64,000 bases of DNA from Symbiodinium natans (taxonomy: Eukaryota > Sar > Dinophyceae > Suessiales > Symbiodiniaceae). Location of the stretch: NCBI GenBank assembly GCA_905221605.1, contig CAJNDS010001757.1, positions 148,501 to 212,500 of the forward strand, given 5' to 3'. Under the pieces are notes generated by a model. It saw only the letters and a list, made by a program, of their open reading frames with translations, was not told the origin of the DNA and did no database searches. Each line of letters begins with the position of its first letter. The stretch's first letter is position 1. Below are positions 40,196-50,350 of the stretch, piece after piece. The position numbers and the translations under genes were made by a program.

Positions 40196-40319
40196 CTATC
40201 GTGCAGACTGGTACGGCCTCATTAAGACCCGACTCCTTCTTCAGCATGCCCAGCGCAGATGCCGTGGGGACAACCGATTTTCGTTCGGTTTTGCAGGTGG
40301 GCGCATGTGTGCATTGCCT
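40196..40319 (-). CDS. Anonymous exon, minus strand
   Basis: From a CCAG|GC border to ATAG|GTGCATG (donor at 40195), about 41 codons including ERKSVVPTASALGMLKKESG. A plus-strand frame competes. Family unknown. Confidence 0.4.
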
Positions 40320-40456
40320 GGAAAAAAAAAGCCTCCAAACTAGTCGGAGCATGAAACTGCAGTACCAGCTGCTTGTGCCAGACCTAGCACCCGCATCCCG
40401 AACGCCAGCATTCCTGGAATTCTCTCCCAGCCTGCCCCACGTTCAGCAACAATTAT

Positions 40457-40531
40457 AAGTACAAGCTAGGCTTTTTTCAACACCAGAGCTCTTAAAGTAC
40501 AAGTTAGGCTTTTTTCAACACCAGAGCTCTT
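40457..40531. repeat. 37-bp tandem duplication
   Basis: Two copies of a unit starting AAGTACAAG differ at one base and are one base apart. Confidence 0.9.
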
Positions 40532-40659
40532 CTACGCCCGCCTGATCCTTACTTCACCCTAAACCAATTTGCCGTCGGAGCTGCGGGGCTTTCAAGTCGC
40601 AGCGCTGGCGCTCGACGTGGAAGTTCCAGTGGTAGCCTTGGGTTTCGGGGGGTCTAGGG

Positions 40660-40709
40660 TTGAGGGTTTAGGGTTTAGGGTTTAGGGTTTAGGGTTAAGG
40701 GTTTAGGGT
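40660..40709 (+). repeat. Telomere-like array, 6-7 units
   Basis: TTTAGGG with TTAAGGG and TTGAGGG variants. Confidence 0.9.
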
Positions 40710-41499
40710 TTAGGGTTAGGCTTGAGCGCATCGGGTTTTTAGTGGTTTTGGGGTTGTCTAGGCTTTCGGGACGTAGGGGTTCAGGACTGACTTGGGGACG
40801 CGCTACAAGGAAACGCCACTGGGGCAAACATGTGTCCTCATGCACGCTTCTTTCAAAACAGCGAAAACAGCATACTCACATCCGGCTTTTCTTCTCATTG
40901 AGAGACTAGGTGGCCCTTCCCTCCATGCCGAAAAACTTGGTGGTTTCAGCAGGTTTTACTGTATCACGACAAGCATGGGGAAACGCGCGCACAAGAATAC
41001 AGGAGAATCGTTTTGTCTGACCACCGAGCATGTCCATCAGGCAAATGTCCATCGTCCATCCTACTGATCTGTTGTGACATAGAAGTCACTCATCTCAACA
41101 CTCACCAAGGCAAGCCTGTGCAAAGCAAGCACAAACAGAATGTGTGCTGTCGAGCATTGTCTGAGGTCTGACCGCCAATGGTACATTTGCAAAAACGTAC
41201 CCCCTACAAAACACGAGCACCCCAAATAGTTCTGTCAGGAAATGTGTGGCATGGCAGCCGACTCGAAACGGCATACCATGTCCCGTTCGAATAACGCTAC
41301 GCAACTATTCACACATGGACTCCGTCACGCAGCTCCTTCGTCTGAGCCCGCGCTCCGCTGCCAGGACTTGAAAGTAACAGGGAAAACGCCCGGAAACCTC
41401 GCTGCCAGATCCGCGTGGATTCTCTTGCTGGGCGATGGGCAAAATCCTCTGGGCCTTGTTGGTTTCTTCACTGCTTTGACCAAGGAATTTCAAGGAGAT

Positions 41500-41745
41500 T
41501 AGGGCCATCTGGTTCGAATTGATCGTGGCGTTGTTCTGGCGCGTCCCAGCAATCGTTCTGGCCCAGCGGACATTATCAGTGGTTCTGGCACAGATTGGCT
41601 GCAGCCACTTTCTCAACGTCAAGGTCGGGTACGAAATGACCCATCGCGGGCCCCAGCACTCCTGCACAACACGTCTGACGCAGACTGAGTCCATGTCACA
41701 CTGGGCAAAGAAGACACAGCCTCCAAACCCCAAAATTCTGGTTTA
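41500..41745 (-). CDS. Anonymous exon, possible thioredoxin-like strand pattern
   Basis: Minus strand frame beginning near 41745 with FGGCVFFAQCDMDSVCVRRV, followed by ECWGPRWVISYPTLTLRKWL and an Arg/Asn-rich end. The VFFAQ.D.D ... ISYPTL layout resembles a beta-alpha-beta segment of a thioredoxin-like fold, but no CxxC is seen, so this is a weak suggestion. The frame runs on to 41305 in weaker sequence, where a GCGAG|GTTTCC donor-like site suggests another exon edge. Confidence 0.45.
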
Positions 41746-41841
41746 CATATCCACCTCCGAAGTTGGGGATTCCAGGTTGACGAGATGCTAAGGGAAAATG
41801 GCGTTCTGCACCGCTGCCGCTTTCTATGAAACGGATGGATT

Positions 41842-41885
41842 AGGGTTTCTTAGGGTTTAGGGTTTAGGGTTTAGGGTTTAGGGTA
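41842..41885 (+). repeat. Telomere-like array, 6 units
   Basis: Perfect after a TTTCTTAGGG start. Confidence 0.95.
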
Positions 41886-42024
41886 TGTTCTGAATTGCTT
41901 CCATGCCGCACTTCGCATCAGCCGTGCACTTCCTCGGGCGTCGCTGGCTAGCTACACTGAACACCATGAGACCTTTCCGCCGACAAAGACCCGACATCTT
42001 GGTCTGCCAGGGCGACCTATTTGG

Positions 42025-42061
42025 GTTTAGGGTTTAGGGTTTAGGGTTTAGGGTTTAGGGT

Positions 42062-42093
<32 letters not shown>

Positions 42094-42103
42094 GGTTTAG
42101 GGG
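42025..42103 (+). repeat. Telomere-like array with TTGAGGG block
   Basis: Six TTTAGGG units then five TTGAGGG units, again a homogeneous variant block. Confidence 0.95.
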
Positions 42104-42757
42104 CAACATGGTGCAGTGCGGGAATTCACCCTCTGCCGGGATCCTGTAGCATCAGGCGGGCTATTTCGGCGAGATGAGACGGCGCTAGATCTTTGGCGCA
42201 TCCGGGAATTGTTTAGGATGTTTGCAGGGGAGCCCGTCAGTTCAACGCTGGAGCTCTGCAAAAGAGCTTGATGGCATACCTTGACGCCCTACACGCCATC
42301 AGGAGCCCAAGCCAACAATTCTGAACCTCAAACTGGTTTGATAACCGACGCATGCACCAGACCGTCGCAACACTTTCCGAAAGCCGAGCATCTGTGCGCA
42401 GGTCAGGGGGTCCTTCACTCCATCCACTTCATTTATGTAGTCGCCGTAGAGCCAAGCCCCTCTCTTAGCATTGTGACCTGATTCTGGCCCGGAATGCTCT
42501 TGGAGACAACAGCTCATGGGTCCTGTTTCACTTATGGTCTACAAGCGTGCTCCCTGGTGAAACTGGATCATGCTGGCACACATGGCACGACTTCAACACA
42601 GTCTCCTGTGTGGCTCGGCATGCAGACTCACCGTTGCACGAGTATGCTCGAGACTCATGTTGGAACCTGTTGGGCAGAGACTCCTCTACAAAGGTGCGAC
42701 ATATTGGATATTTCCTGCGGCGACCCTCCTCAGGGGGCCAGTAGGGGTCTGGTTTAC

Positions 42758-42880
42758 AGAGGAGCAAAGTTAGGCCCAACTGTCGAGAAACCGTACTTTT
42801 CAAAGCATGGATATTCCTCTCAGGAAAGCTCAAACCCCATCTCACCATGCCTGCGGCAGCCAACGCCTGCAAATACTGAT
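42758..42880 (-). CDS. Anonymous exon, minus strand
   Basis: About 40 codons (ALAAAGMVRWGLSFPERNIH and onward) ending at CTCT|GTAAAC (donor from 42757). Upstream border uncertain. Unknown family. Confidence 0.4.
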
Positions 42881-43324
42881 TTCCTGAGCAGCTATGCTCT
42901 GGAGCTGAGAGGGTGGCAGGGTGGGTTTAGGGGCTTCAAGCGCTCCAAGGGTCCAGGATTCATGAGAGTTTCTTGCGTGATTTTACATCTGCGCATCTGG
43001 CATTTAACGACTGGGTTGGCCTGATGCTCTTTGCAAAAGGAACTCTACAAGATTGGCAGTGTCTCTTGGCGCAGTACAGGCGTTCGAAGATTCCGATCCG
43101 ACTGATCCACAACACGTGCTGCTGACGAAGGCTTGCGGACTAGCACTTTTATCATGCACCTAGCAGGCAAGTGACAAAACCAAGAATCAGGAACGATAGC
43201 TGATAGCAAGTGGTAGTCGAGCCCTGTTTGGTCAGGCGTAACGGGGCATGCAAACCCCACCCAGCTCTGCACTCCGCACTTGTGCGACACACAGCTCTGG
43301 CCTCTTAAGCATCTTATGCCCTAC

Positions 43325-43477
43325 CTTCAACCAGGCACTCAATTCTTGCCAAACCAGGGCACGATGAAGTGCGACCAGCTCGTCTCCTGTCAGGCTCTGA
43401 ACGTTGCAGAATGTACTTGCCAGCTTTCCCATCTTTTGCAGCAGGCATCGCACCACTACTACTGCTTCCAAGGCCAC
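43325..43477 (-). CDS. Anonymous 51-codon exon (153 nt, phase 0-0)
   Basis: Minus strand. GTGAG|GTG acceptor, 51 complete codons (VALEAVVVVRCLLQKMGKLA, later SLTGDELVALHRALVWQEL), AAG|GTAGGG donor. Both borders and the length fit a real internal exon. Possibly a later exon of the signal-peptide gene that starts at 44091 on the same strand. Family not recognised. Confidence 0.55.
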
Positions 43478-43604
43478 CTCACACCCACAAGACCTCCCGA
43501 GGCCCAAGCAGGCCCCCCCAGCGATTAGGGTCGAACTACGCACACTCTCCACCTCCACTCAATGCCATCCTCACTCAAAGGCCCCAATACAGCCGCTCAA
43601 GAAC

Positions 43605-44091
43605 CTGGCTCTATGTGTGCCTCCCACCATGTAAACCCGGCGTCCTGTGAGCTCCGGGGTGCCTGCGGGGACGACCACCGGTGGCACCGGCGCCGGGGGG
43701 GGCGGGGCCGGGACCGCCGCCTCCGCGTCCTGAGAGGCGAGCTCGGGGGCGACCACTCTCACGCCGACTGCGGTGCATGTGGCAAGCAAAGGTCCGGATG
43801 TCTTCAAGGCTGTCCCTTCCTAACTAAAGGCAATGACTCGGCTTCCAAGCCGTGGCATGTTGGCCATTTCAAAGTAACAGGTTCTCCAAACAAGTGGAGG
43901 GTTTAGTATTTCTTGCCGCCAACAGGATCCCCAAACCCGCCCTCAGCAAACCCTGGACTCAGACCGCCGCAAGCCCACGCCAGTCCGAGACCCTCACAAG
44001 CAATCACAGTCGGGGCCTCCTGTGCCAGGCCGAGGGCAAAAAGGGAGAGCAGGAAGGTGAGGCTCATTCTCCTCAGCCCCGCGGCGGACAT
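43605..44091 (-). CDS. Secreted or membrane protein, first exons
   Basis: Minus strand. ATG 44091 (context GACCATGTC) opens MSAAGLRRMSLTFLLSLFAL followed by GLAQEAP, a textbook signal peptide with a likely cut after LAQ. The frame stays open to about 43905. Downstream on the same strand, 43800-43605 reads KTSGPLLATCTAVGVRVVAP, then an Ala/Pro-rich linker (VPAPPPPAPVPPVVVPAG), in a form suitable for a second exon; the intron borders are not resolved. The product would enter the secretory pathway. A TTTAGGG-type tract lies 40 nt upstream of the start. Confidence 0.5.
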
Positions 44092-44300
44092 GGTCTTTCT
44101 TGCTGCTCCCACTACTCAGGCTTGCACCCTAAGCCCTAAACCCTAAACTCTCGTGGCGTCTTCTTTTGCGGCGTTTGGAGTTCAGAAGGGGTTCAGTTCA
44201 AAGGATGCCCCGCACTCACACCAAACTACGAGTGGCCCTTCAAAGAGAAGGCGTGCTGCTTTGAAGGTGCGCTTCACTGTGCAGGGGGGGGGGCTCTCAG

Positions 44301-44304
<4 letters not shown>

Positions 44305-44333
<29 letters not shown>

Positions 44334-44352
44334 TCTCTTTGTCTCTCTCTCT
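44305..44352. repeat. (CT)n microsatellite
   Basis: About 48 bases of CT/CTAT/CTTTG repeats. Confidence 0.95.
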
Positions 44353-45189
44353 CCGCCTGCACAAACAGGAAAGACCACTAGATCCATCGAGCTTCAGGGG
44401 TGAAAGTTGAGACGAACTCGCTTCAGAACTTAAGGGGCTTTCGGGCTTTGGATGCCGGACAAGGAGCATGGTGGCCGGCAAGCAGGTACTTGAAATGCTT
44501 GTTGAAACGGCTCTGTCGAAGACTTGGGCCAAAAGACTACGTGCTTCGGCGGCCCTGGATCCACTACTTCCGTGGCTCACACGGTCGGGCTTTAGGGCAG
44601 TGCAGGGTTTGGGGTCCTGAACCTTACAGCTAGATGCCCCACTCCTCTGAAGAGAGACCCAAAGCCAGAGCCTCAGAGTTTCGAGCTGCTTCGAGCTTTC
44701 TTCTGATCCGTTCGTATGGTGATTTCTCTAAATGATGGTCGGGGGTCCTTATTATGAGGCGGCCCCTCTTATTTAGGGGACCCAAAATAGATCCTTAATT
44801 TAGATGACCATATGCATCCCTACCACCTCACTGCGAGGACACTTCTGTGTGCAACGGCACTGGGGGTCTTCCGGCCTGACTGCGCCCTGACTTGAGAACC
44901 CACGAGGCTTGCTGATGCTTGCTGTTGCAACTCTGCTACTTAGGGTTTTGGGTTTTGAGGCTTTTGAAGCCTATTTTTTGCAGCTGGAACTCGTCGATGC
45001 CAGACAAACCCCCTAAACCCTCAAACGCATCGACTCACTCTCCGCCCGTGGTGGCTGTGCCGGGCTGGGTGGCCTGGTACCCCCCACTGGGCCTCAGAGT
45101 TTCTTTGCGTCGGACTTTTTGAGTGCTTCGGCAGCTTCACTTGGGGTTCTAGAGTTTCGGTGGTTTGGAACGTTGAGGTTTTGCAGGTC

Positions 45190-45265
45190 TTTAGGGTTTA
45201 GGGTTTAGGGTTCAGGGTTCAGGGTTTCGGGTTCAGGGTTTAGGGTTTCGGGTTTCGGGTTTAAG
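45190..45265 (+). repeat. Telomere-like array, 10 units with variants
   Basis: TTTAGGG, TTCAGGG and TTTCGGG units. Confidence 0.9.
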
Positions 45266-45412
45266 TGCGTTCAAGGCTTCGGGCACAAGATGTGTTGCCC
45301 ACATGCGGCCCTGTGGCGGGGCCAAGTGCGTCTCCACAGCCACAGGCTGCTCCGCCCAGTCCTGGCCACGTGGCTGTACAGCATGTTGAGATGACAAAAA
45401 CAACAGCAATCA

Positions 45413-45560
45413 CACAAGAAATAGTACTAGTAATAGTGAAATTAATAGTCATAGTCATAGTAATAGTAATAGTCACAGTAATAGTAATAATAGTCATAAA
45501 AATAGTAATAGTGATCGTGATAGTAATAGTCATAATCATAGAATAGTAATAGTACTAGTA
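45413..45560. repeat. ATAGTAATAGTC minisatellite
   Basis: Imperfect 6/12-bp units (ATAGTA, ATAGTC, ATAGTG) over about 148 bases; long Ile/Val or Thr/Ile phantom ORFs on both strands. Confidence 0.9.
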
Positions 45561-45756
45561 CTAGCAATAGTGGCGGGGCATTGAGCACTTGGCTGCTGGA
45601 TTGATATTCTAATAGCCCAAAAATATGAAGTGTACTCATTCAGCCACGAAGAACATCCAGAAAATCGCACCAATGGGCCTCGTAGCCGAGCCGGACCGTC
45701 CATGCCTCCACCGCCGGCGGCAGCGTTCCAGGGGCCACCTGGGAACCCTCAAAGGG

Positions 45757-45825
45757 TTTAGGGTTTAGGGTTTAGGGTTTAGGGTTTAGGGTTCAGGGTT
45801 CAGGGTTTAGGGTTTAGGGTTTAGC
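45757..45825 (+). repeat. Telomere-like array, 10 units
   Basis: TTTAGGG with two TTCAGGG units, 60 bp left of the copia insertion. Confidence 0.95.
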
Positions 45826-45865
45826 TACCCCTAAACCCCTTTGAACCCAGACTCGGACAAGCTCC

Positions 45866-45879
45866 CTAAACCCTAAACC
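45866..45879 (-). repeat. CCCTAAA tract hit by the copia insertion
   Basis: Two units directly left of the target duplication; the tract resumes at 55300 as CCTAAACCCTA, so the element landed inside or at the edge of it. Confidence 0.85.
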
Positions 45880-45884
45880 CTATA
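45880..45884. repeat. Target-site duplication, left copy (CTATA)
   Basis: CTATA precedes the 5' LTR and is repeated at 55295-55299 after the 3' LTR; five bases is usual for copia integrases. Confidence 0.9.
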
Positions 45885-46183
45885 TGTTGAACGCACTTCC
45901 TTTGCAGGTCCTTGAGGTTAGGTTGCTTGTTTGTTTTCCTTGTTGCTTCTAGGCCCAAACAGTAGCCTTGAGCATGCAACACTTTAAGACATTTTGTACA
46001 GTATCACACTTTAGGTGCCGTAGCCTATAGTGTAGTAGACCACAAACTTCATGATTGTCTTTGTCTGCTTGCTGTGAAAATAGTAGCTCCGCACTTTGTG
46101 AGGGCCATGGCTGGGAATGTTGATTTGAGGGAACAGGCCACTCCACTCATTTCCACCTCTCAGCCTGCTGGTTCTCACCAGCA
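45885..46183 (+). repeat. 5' LTR (299 bp)
   Basis: TGTTGAACGC...CACCAGCA. Compared with the 3' LTR: one C/T difference (GTAGACCAC versus GTAGATCAC) and two extra bases (CCACCTCTC versus CCATCTC). Confidence 0.97.
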
Positions 46184-46930
46184 GGTTATGAGCCCAACGC
46201 AGGGCTACGGCACCGTGATGCCGCAATCATCCCAACCTCCCGGGAGGGATGGTTTGCAAGAGCATATGCATTCCGCAACACCTGATGCACCCACCGCCGG
46301 CATTGAGGGTGGTTTGGGTTTTGTGGATATGGCTGCGGGAAGGGCGCGTGCTAGTATAGACCCAGCAGAAGGCGTGCAGCATGCGTCGACCACCACTGAG
46401 GGTGGGATATTGCACGGTTGGGTCAAGTGCTTCGCCGCCGCAGCCGGACTCAATCGGCACACCCACCACTTTTGGCCCCGGGCCCGGGAGGGAATCCCCA
46501 TTACTCAATGCCGAGTTGCTACAACGCATGCAAGCGCTTGAGCAAAGGGCCCCACTCCTTTACCCTTGATCTGCAGCCCCTGAACGCCCCTCGAGCCGTA
46601 CCGAGTCGTCATCGCTCCCTCAAGAGGCAATTCAAGCAGAGGTTGCCAGGCAGCTTGCAGGTTTTGAGGCTAGAGCCCAGGCGCAGGAGGTGGAGAATCA
46701 GAGGTTGAGGCAGCTACTTGAGAGGAGTGAGCAGAGAGAGAGGTCCATGCGGGAAGTAGTGTCAATGCAAGCACAGACCCCAAGTGGCCCACCTCTAGTC
46801 CCTACTGCCGCTCATGCGCATGTTGAGGCCCCTCTGCCAGCACCATCTCTTGCCCATCAGGTGCAGGATGCCACCTTGCAGGTGATGGACGCATTGAGGG
46901 CGCCTGCGTCTGCGTCAGGGTTTTGGTCAT
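46107..46930 (+). pseudogene. Gag N-terminal part (starts inside the LTR)
   Basis: ATG 46107, with good context (GGGCCATGGC), lies in the LTR; its frame (MAGNVDLREQATPL...) crosses the LTR end and the primer site and stays open to 46541. Reading moves to another frame near 46425, then meets TGA 46567-46569, after which the same frame gives a Gln/Arg/Glu-rich coiled coil (EVARQLAGFEARAQAQEVEN and onward). A second frame change near 46930 joins the next ORF. Gag N-termini form the particle; coiled coils aid assembly. The start inside the LTR is inferred from the open frame and context, not proven. Confidence 0.6.
46184..46200 (+). promoter_or_regulatory. Primer-binding site for half of initiator tRNA-Met
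   Basis: GGTTATGAGCCCAACGC directly follows the 5' LTR. Its reverse complement, GCGTTGGGCTCATAACC, matches the anticodon stem-loop of eukaryotic initiator tRNA-Met (GGGCTCATAACC, anticodon CAT). It does not resemble a tRNA 3' end. This is the arrangement of Drosophila copia and Ty5, which prime from a tRNA cleaved in the anticodon loop. Confidence 0.8.
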
Positions 46931-49102
46931 TTGTGGTCGGGTTTGCAGGGTTCGCAAAGGTTGCCCAGCAATGCAACCCCACCCGGAAGGGCTGGGCATG
47001 TGCGTGAGCCCATGGCTCAATCTGCCCAGGTTGCACAGGTGCCAGGTACTGCCCAAGATGCACAGGTGCCAGGTACTCACAGGGCCTCTTCTGGCCCAGA
47101 CCCCACTTTCCAGCCCGAAACCCCAGGTCTGGGGCAGATGAGGGCTGAAGGGGCCAATTCCGGCACAAGTCCACATTCTCGGCCCGAGAACCTGGGTTTG
47201 TGGCAGATTCCAGCAACTCCTCAGGTTTCAGGCGGTTTTGCCAGCACCGCAGGCCAAACGCCACCCGGGAGGGTCGGGCAGGTGCCCGACACTCAAGGTC
47301 CTCAGGTTTCAGCCGCCACTGCAGCTCCACATGAGCAGCCCGCCACGCGTGAGGTGCCAAGTTCCGTAGTGGATGCACTGGTTTTAGGGGTGCAACAGCT
47401 GCAAAGCTTGCAAGCTCAGCAGCTCAAGGTCAAAGGTGACGATGCCCCTGAAGCAGTGAAACCAGGCATCACAACACTGCCCAAACTTGTTGCCCCCAAC
47501 CCGTCAGGTGGGTCGTTGGAGTTTCAAGATTGGCTTGAGTTGGTTGGTGGATTGATGAGTGATGTGTCGGATTCATCGCAGCTTTGGTGGACAAGCGTGT
47601 TGCAGTTGGCACGTGATGCCTTCGCCCGTTGGAGCGTTTCGTCCCCCGTGGAGCGGTTGAGAGTGGCCCCGGATGACAGGACGGAGATTGTTGAGGGCAA
47701 GTGGTCGCGTGTGAATGCCAGGGCGTGTGCCATGTTGTTGGATTCGTTGGACGTGTCCGTGAAGGCCGACATTGTAGCACGTAGAGCCACACAAAACGCA
47801 GCACACATCATGTTTCGCCTACATACGATTTACCAGCCAGGTGGGACCAACGAGCGCGACCTGATACTCAGGAACTTGCATGATCCACCACCGTTTAAGG
47901 ACGTGGTTGCTGGAGTGAGTTTGCTGAGGTCTTGGGGTCGTTGGCATCGCCGTTGTTTGGAATGTGGCATGGTTGCTCCTGATCCCTCCATCTTGGCCCG
48001 TGGGTTGACCACTGTGACGTCGCAGCACATTGCCAGGAATCCAGACGTGCAGTTTCGCACTCAGGTGGTACGCAGCGCGCTGCACATTGACCTTCACCCG
48101 TCGGGAGATGAGGTTTTAGACTACCACAAGCATTTGTTGGCTGAGTTTGAAACTATGGCCGGTGGGGTAGACCCTAAGAAGGTAGATCCTAAGGTCCAGG
48201 CATTAAATGCCGCAGCCGAAGCATCAGGTGGTGGAAACCAACCTCTGGGGAAGGGTGCTGGAGGAGCAGGTGGTAAGCCGTGTAAGTTCTTTCTCTCGCC
48301 AAAGGGTTGCAGGAATGGTCCCAAATGCAAGTTCCCTCATTCCATGACCGAGCTCTCGAAAGCTGAGCGTTTCAAGAAGTGCCTGGTGTGTGGTTCTGAG
48401 GAACACCGTGCAAAGGACTGCCCATTAGGTAAGGGCTCAAAACCTGAGGCCAAAACGCATGAGCAGCCCACGACGCGCAAAACCACCCCCCAGGCATCGG
48501 GCCCAGGAGGAGTGGGAGGACAGGATGCATCGCCTCCAGCTTCAGCTTCATCACAGGTGCCAGTGCAGGCCACGCCCATCACCATGAATGGTCAACCTGT
48601 TACGCTAGAGTCCTTTATGCAAGAGGCAGTGAAGGCTTTGAGGCAGGTTGAGGTGAGCCCGGGCACGAGTGAAGCGCAACCGTCAAACAGTACGTCCCAA
48701 ACCCCTCCAAATGCATCCCTCAAGCGCCTTGCAGTCCTTGGTTTGGGTGAGGAAAAGCCAGCTAGGAGCTCCCCCGAAACGTCCGTGCTGCACGTGCAAT
48801 CTTTAGAGGTTGGGGATGGTGGGGAGTTGTTAGCCTTGGTGGACTCGGGTGCCACGCACGCTATGAGGGCAGCGTCATCCCAGGAGGAGTGGGAGCAGGC
48901 TACGCAAGTGGCGGTGAGTTTGGCGGGGGAGAACACCACGTCTATGAGACTCACTGCTAGTGGCACTCTGCTTTTGCCTCCGGGAGGGATGGCTCCGCGC
49001 AAACCATTGTGCCCACGGGTGCAATTGTGGAGCAACTTGGTTACACCCTTATGTGGTCCGCCGGCAGCTGCAAACTCCTTCACCCTGACGGGCGGAAGTT
49101 GA
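46931..49102 (+). pseudogene. Gag C-terminus with CCCH and CCHC fingers, and protease start
   Basis: A 723-codon frame without its own ATG (it begins at GTG). After a Gln/Pro-rich and a helical capsid-like region, residues 451-470 form a CCCH finger (C-x8-C-x5-C-x3-H) and residues 484-497 a CCHC zinc knuckle (CLVCGSEEHRAKDC), both nucleic-acid binding. An aspartic protease follows, with LVDSGATHAM (catalytic Asp about residue 638). Near 48995 the frame is lost: protease continues one frame over as TIVPTGAIVEQLGY. The presence of a CCCH finger before the knuckle is unusual for copia Gag in plants or animals. Confidence 0.8.
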
Positions 49103-49300
49103 AGCTTCGTGTCCGCAATGGTTGCCCGGAACTTGTGCAGTCCAAGGCGTTGGAGTTGATATCGCGCTTAGAGGAGAGAAAGCTGGCGGAAATTGAGCAG
49201 CTCAAGCGCCACACTGAGGAAGGCAGGGACAGGATTCGTCAGGCCAGGATTGCACTTGAGAAGAGCTGGTGGGAGCACTTGATGGACTACGCCCTGATGG
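48996..49300 (+). pseudogene. Protease C-terminus and linker
   Basis: In a new frame the sequence reads PTGAIVEQLGYTLMWSAGSC then LHPDGRKLKLRVRNGCPEL, a typical copia protease end, and a coiled-coil linker rich in Glu/Arg. It changes frame again near 49290. The frame stays open to 49575 but the reading after 49300 is not coding. Confidence 0.6.
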
Positions 49301-50350
49301 CGTTTCCTGCTCAGGTGACGCCGCTGTTGCAAATGCACCGTTCTTCACTGATGTTCCCCGTTGTGCGTTGCGAGGTTTGGTCCCTTCAGGTGACGCGGGC
49401 GACGAGTCATTGTGGGACATGTTGCGCAGTGCTCTGCCCAACCTCAACAGGAGGAGGAGGAAGGCGCTACAGCAGTCAAGGCGTTGGATTGTCCACTTGT
49501 TTGCAGGCCCGCGCCCTCATAAGACCTTTGCACGGCTTGAGCGTGATGGCACAGTTGTGTTGGAGCTTGATGTGACTCAGTGCGCAGCGCATGATTTGAA
49601 CCGTCTTTCACTTTGGGCACTCCTGCTTAAAGCGGCGAGGGATGGGCGCATTGCAGCAGTGATTGGTGGCCCTCCTTGTCGCACTATGTCTGTTCTCCGG
49701 CATAAACCTGGAGGCCCAAGGCCAGCAAGGTCCCCTAGTGAGCCGTATGGGTTGAGCGATCTCAGTGCTAGTGAGCGTGCGTTGGTGAACAATGACACGG
49801 GGCTGTTTGCTCGGATGTTGTTCTTGCATGCAACAGCGACGGCCGGAAGGCGTGTCCATCGTCAGTCCGTGCACCATTCGTCGCAGGTGGCATTCTTACT
49901 CGAGCAACCTCAGCCTGTTGATCGCTATCTTCCTGTTGGCCATTCGTTGGTTGGTGAGGTTCCCTCGTTTTGGCACACAAACTTGTGGCGTGCATATGCA
50001 TTAGAGGCAGGTCTTTTCGAAGTCGATTTTGACCAAGGTGCCCTAGGACACGCAACCACAAAGCCAACCACCATCGGCACCAACCTTCCTGACCTGAGGG
50101 GCTTGCACGGCCTCCGGAAGGAGTGTCCTACACTGGCATGGAAAGGCGACTCAAAGGACTTAGCCGCGTGGGCGCCGCAGTTTGTGCAAGCTGTTGTTCA
50201 TGCGTTGCAATGTTGGCCCCGCTACCAGCTATGCCGCATGACGCCCGAGGACTGGCAACGACATGTAGAAAATAACCACGTTCCATACCGTAGGGATTGT
50301 GGAGTTTGCGTACGTGGCGCCGGCACCGGCCGTAGCATCAAGGAGTCACA
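49269..50350 (+). pseudogene. C5-methyltransferase-like domain and integrase zinc region
   Basis: Counted from 49269, residues about 72-260 carry the signs of a C5-cytosine methyltransferase: IVHLFAGPRPH (motif I-like, SAM-binding loop, residues 74-84), ELDVT (motif II-like), VIGGPPCRTMS with Cys137 in the PC of motif IV (the catalytic position), and FLLEQPQP with Glu212 near motif VI. The match to motif I and IV is good, but motifs VIII-X are not seen, so activity is uncertain. After it, HVENNH and CGVC form an HHCC-like zinc site of integrase. The frame shifts near 50345. The domain sits between protease and integrase, where copia elements normally have nothing. Confidence 0.6.

Larger units (their letters stand above)
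44092..45879. other. Repeat-rich flank of the copia element
   Basis: Contains the (CT)n run, a MITE-like stretch near 44735-44812, an ATAGTAATAGT minisatellite and telomere-like arrays. No confident exon. Confidence 0.45.

Noticed and set aside
45261-45546. Thr/Ile and Val/Ile repeat proteins
   Set aside because: Both strands are open only because of the ATAGTAATAGT minisatellite.
46184-46200. Primer site for a complete tRNA 3' end
   Set aside because: The site starts with GGTTATG rather than TGG plus an acceptor-stem match; it fits the anticodon arm instead.
47469-48585. Minus-strand ORFs within the copia element
   Set aside because: Shadows of Gag; no family resemblance and contrary to element orientation.
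49120-49250. Separate coiled-coil host gene
   Set aside because: The Glu/Arg-rich helix is the linker after the copia protease in the same element.
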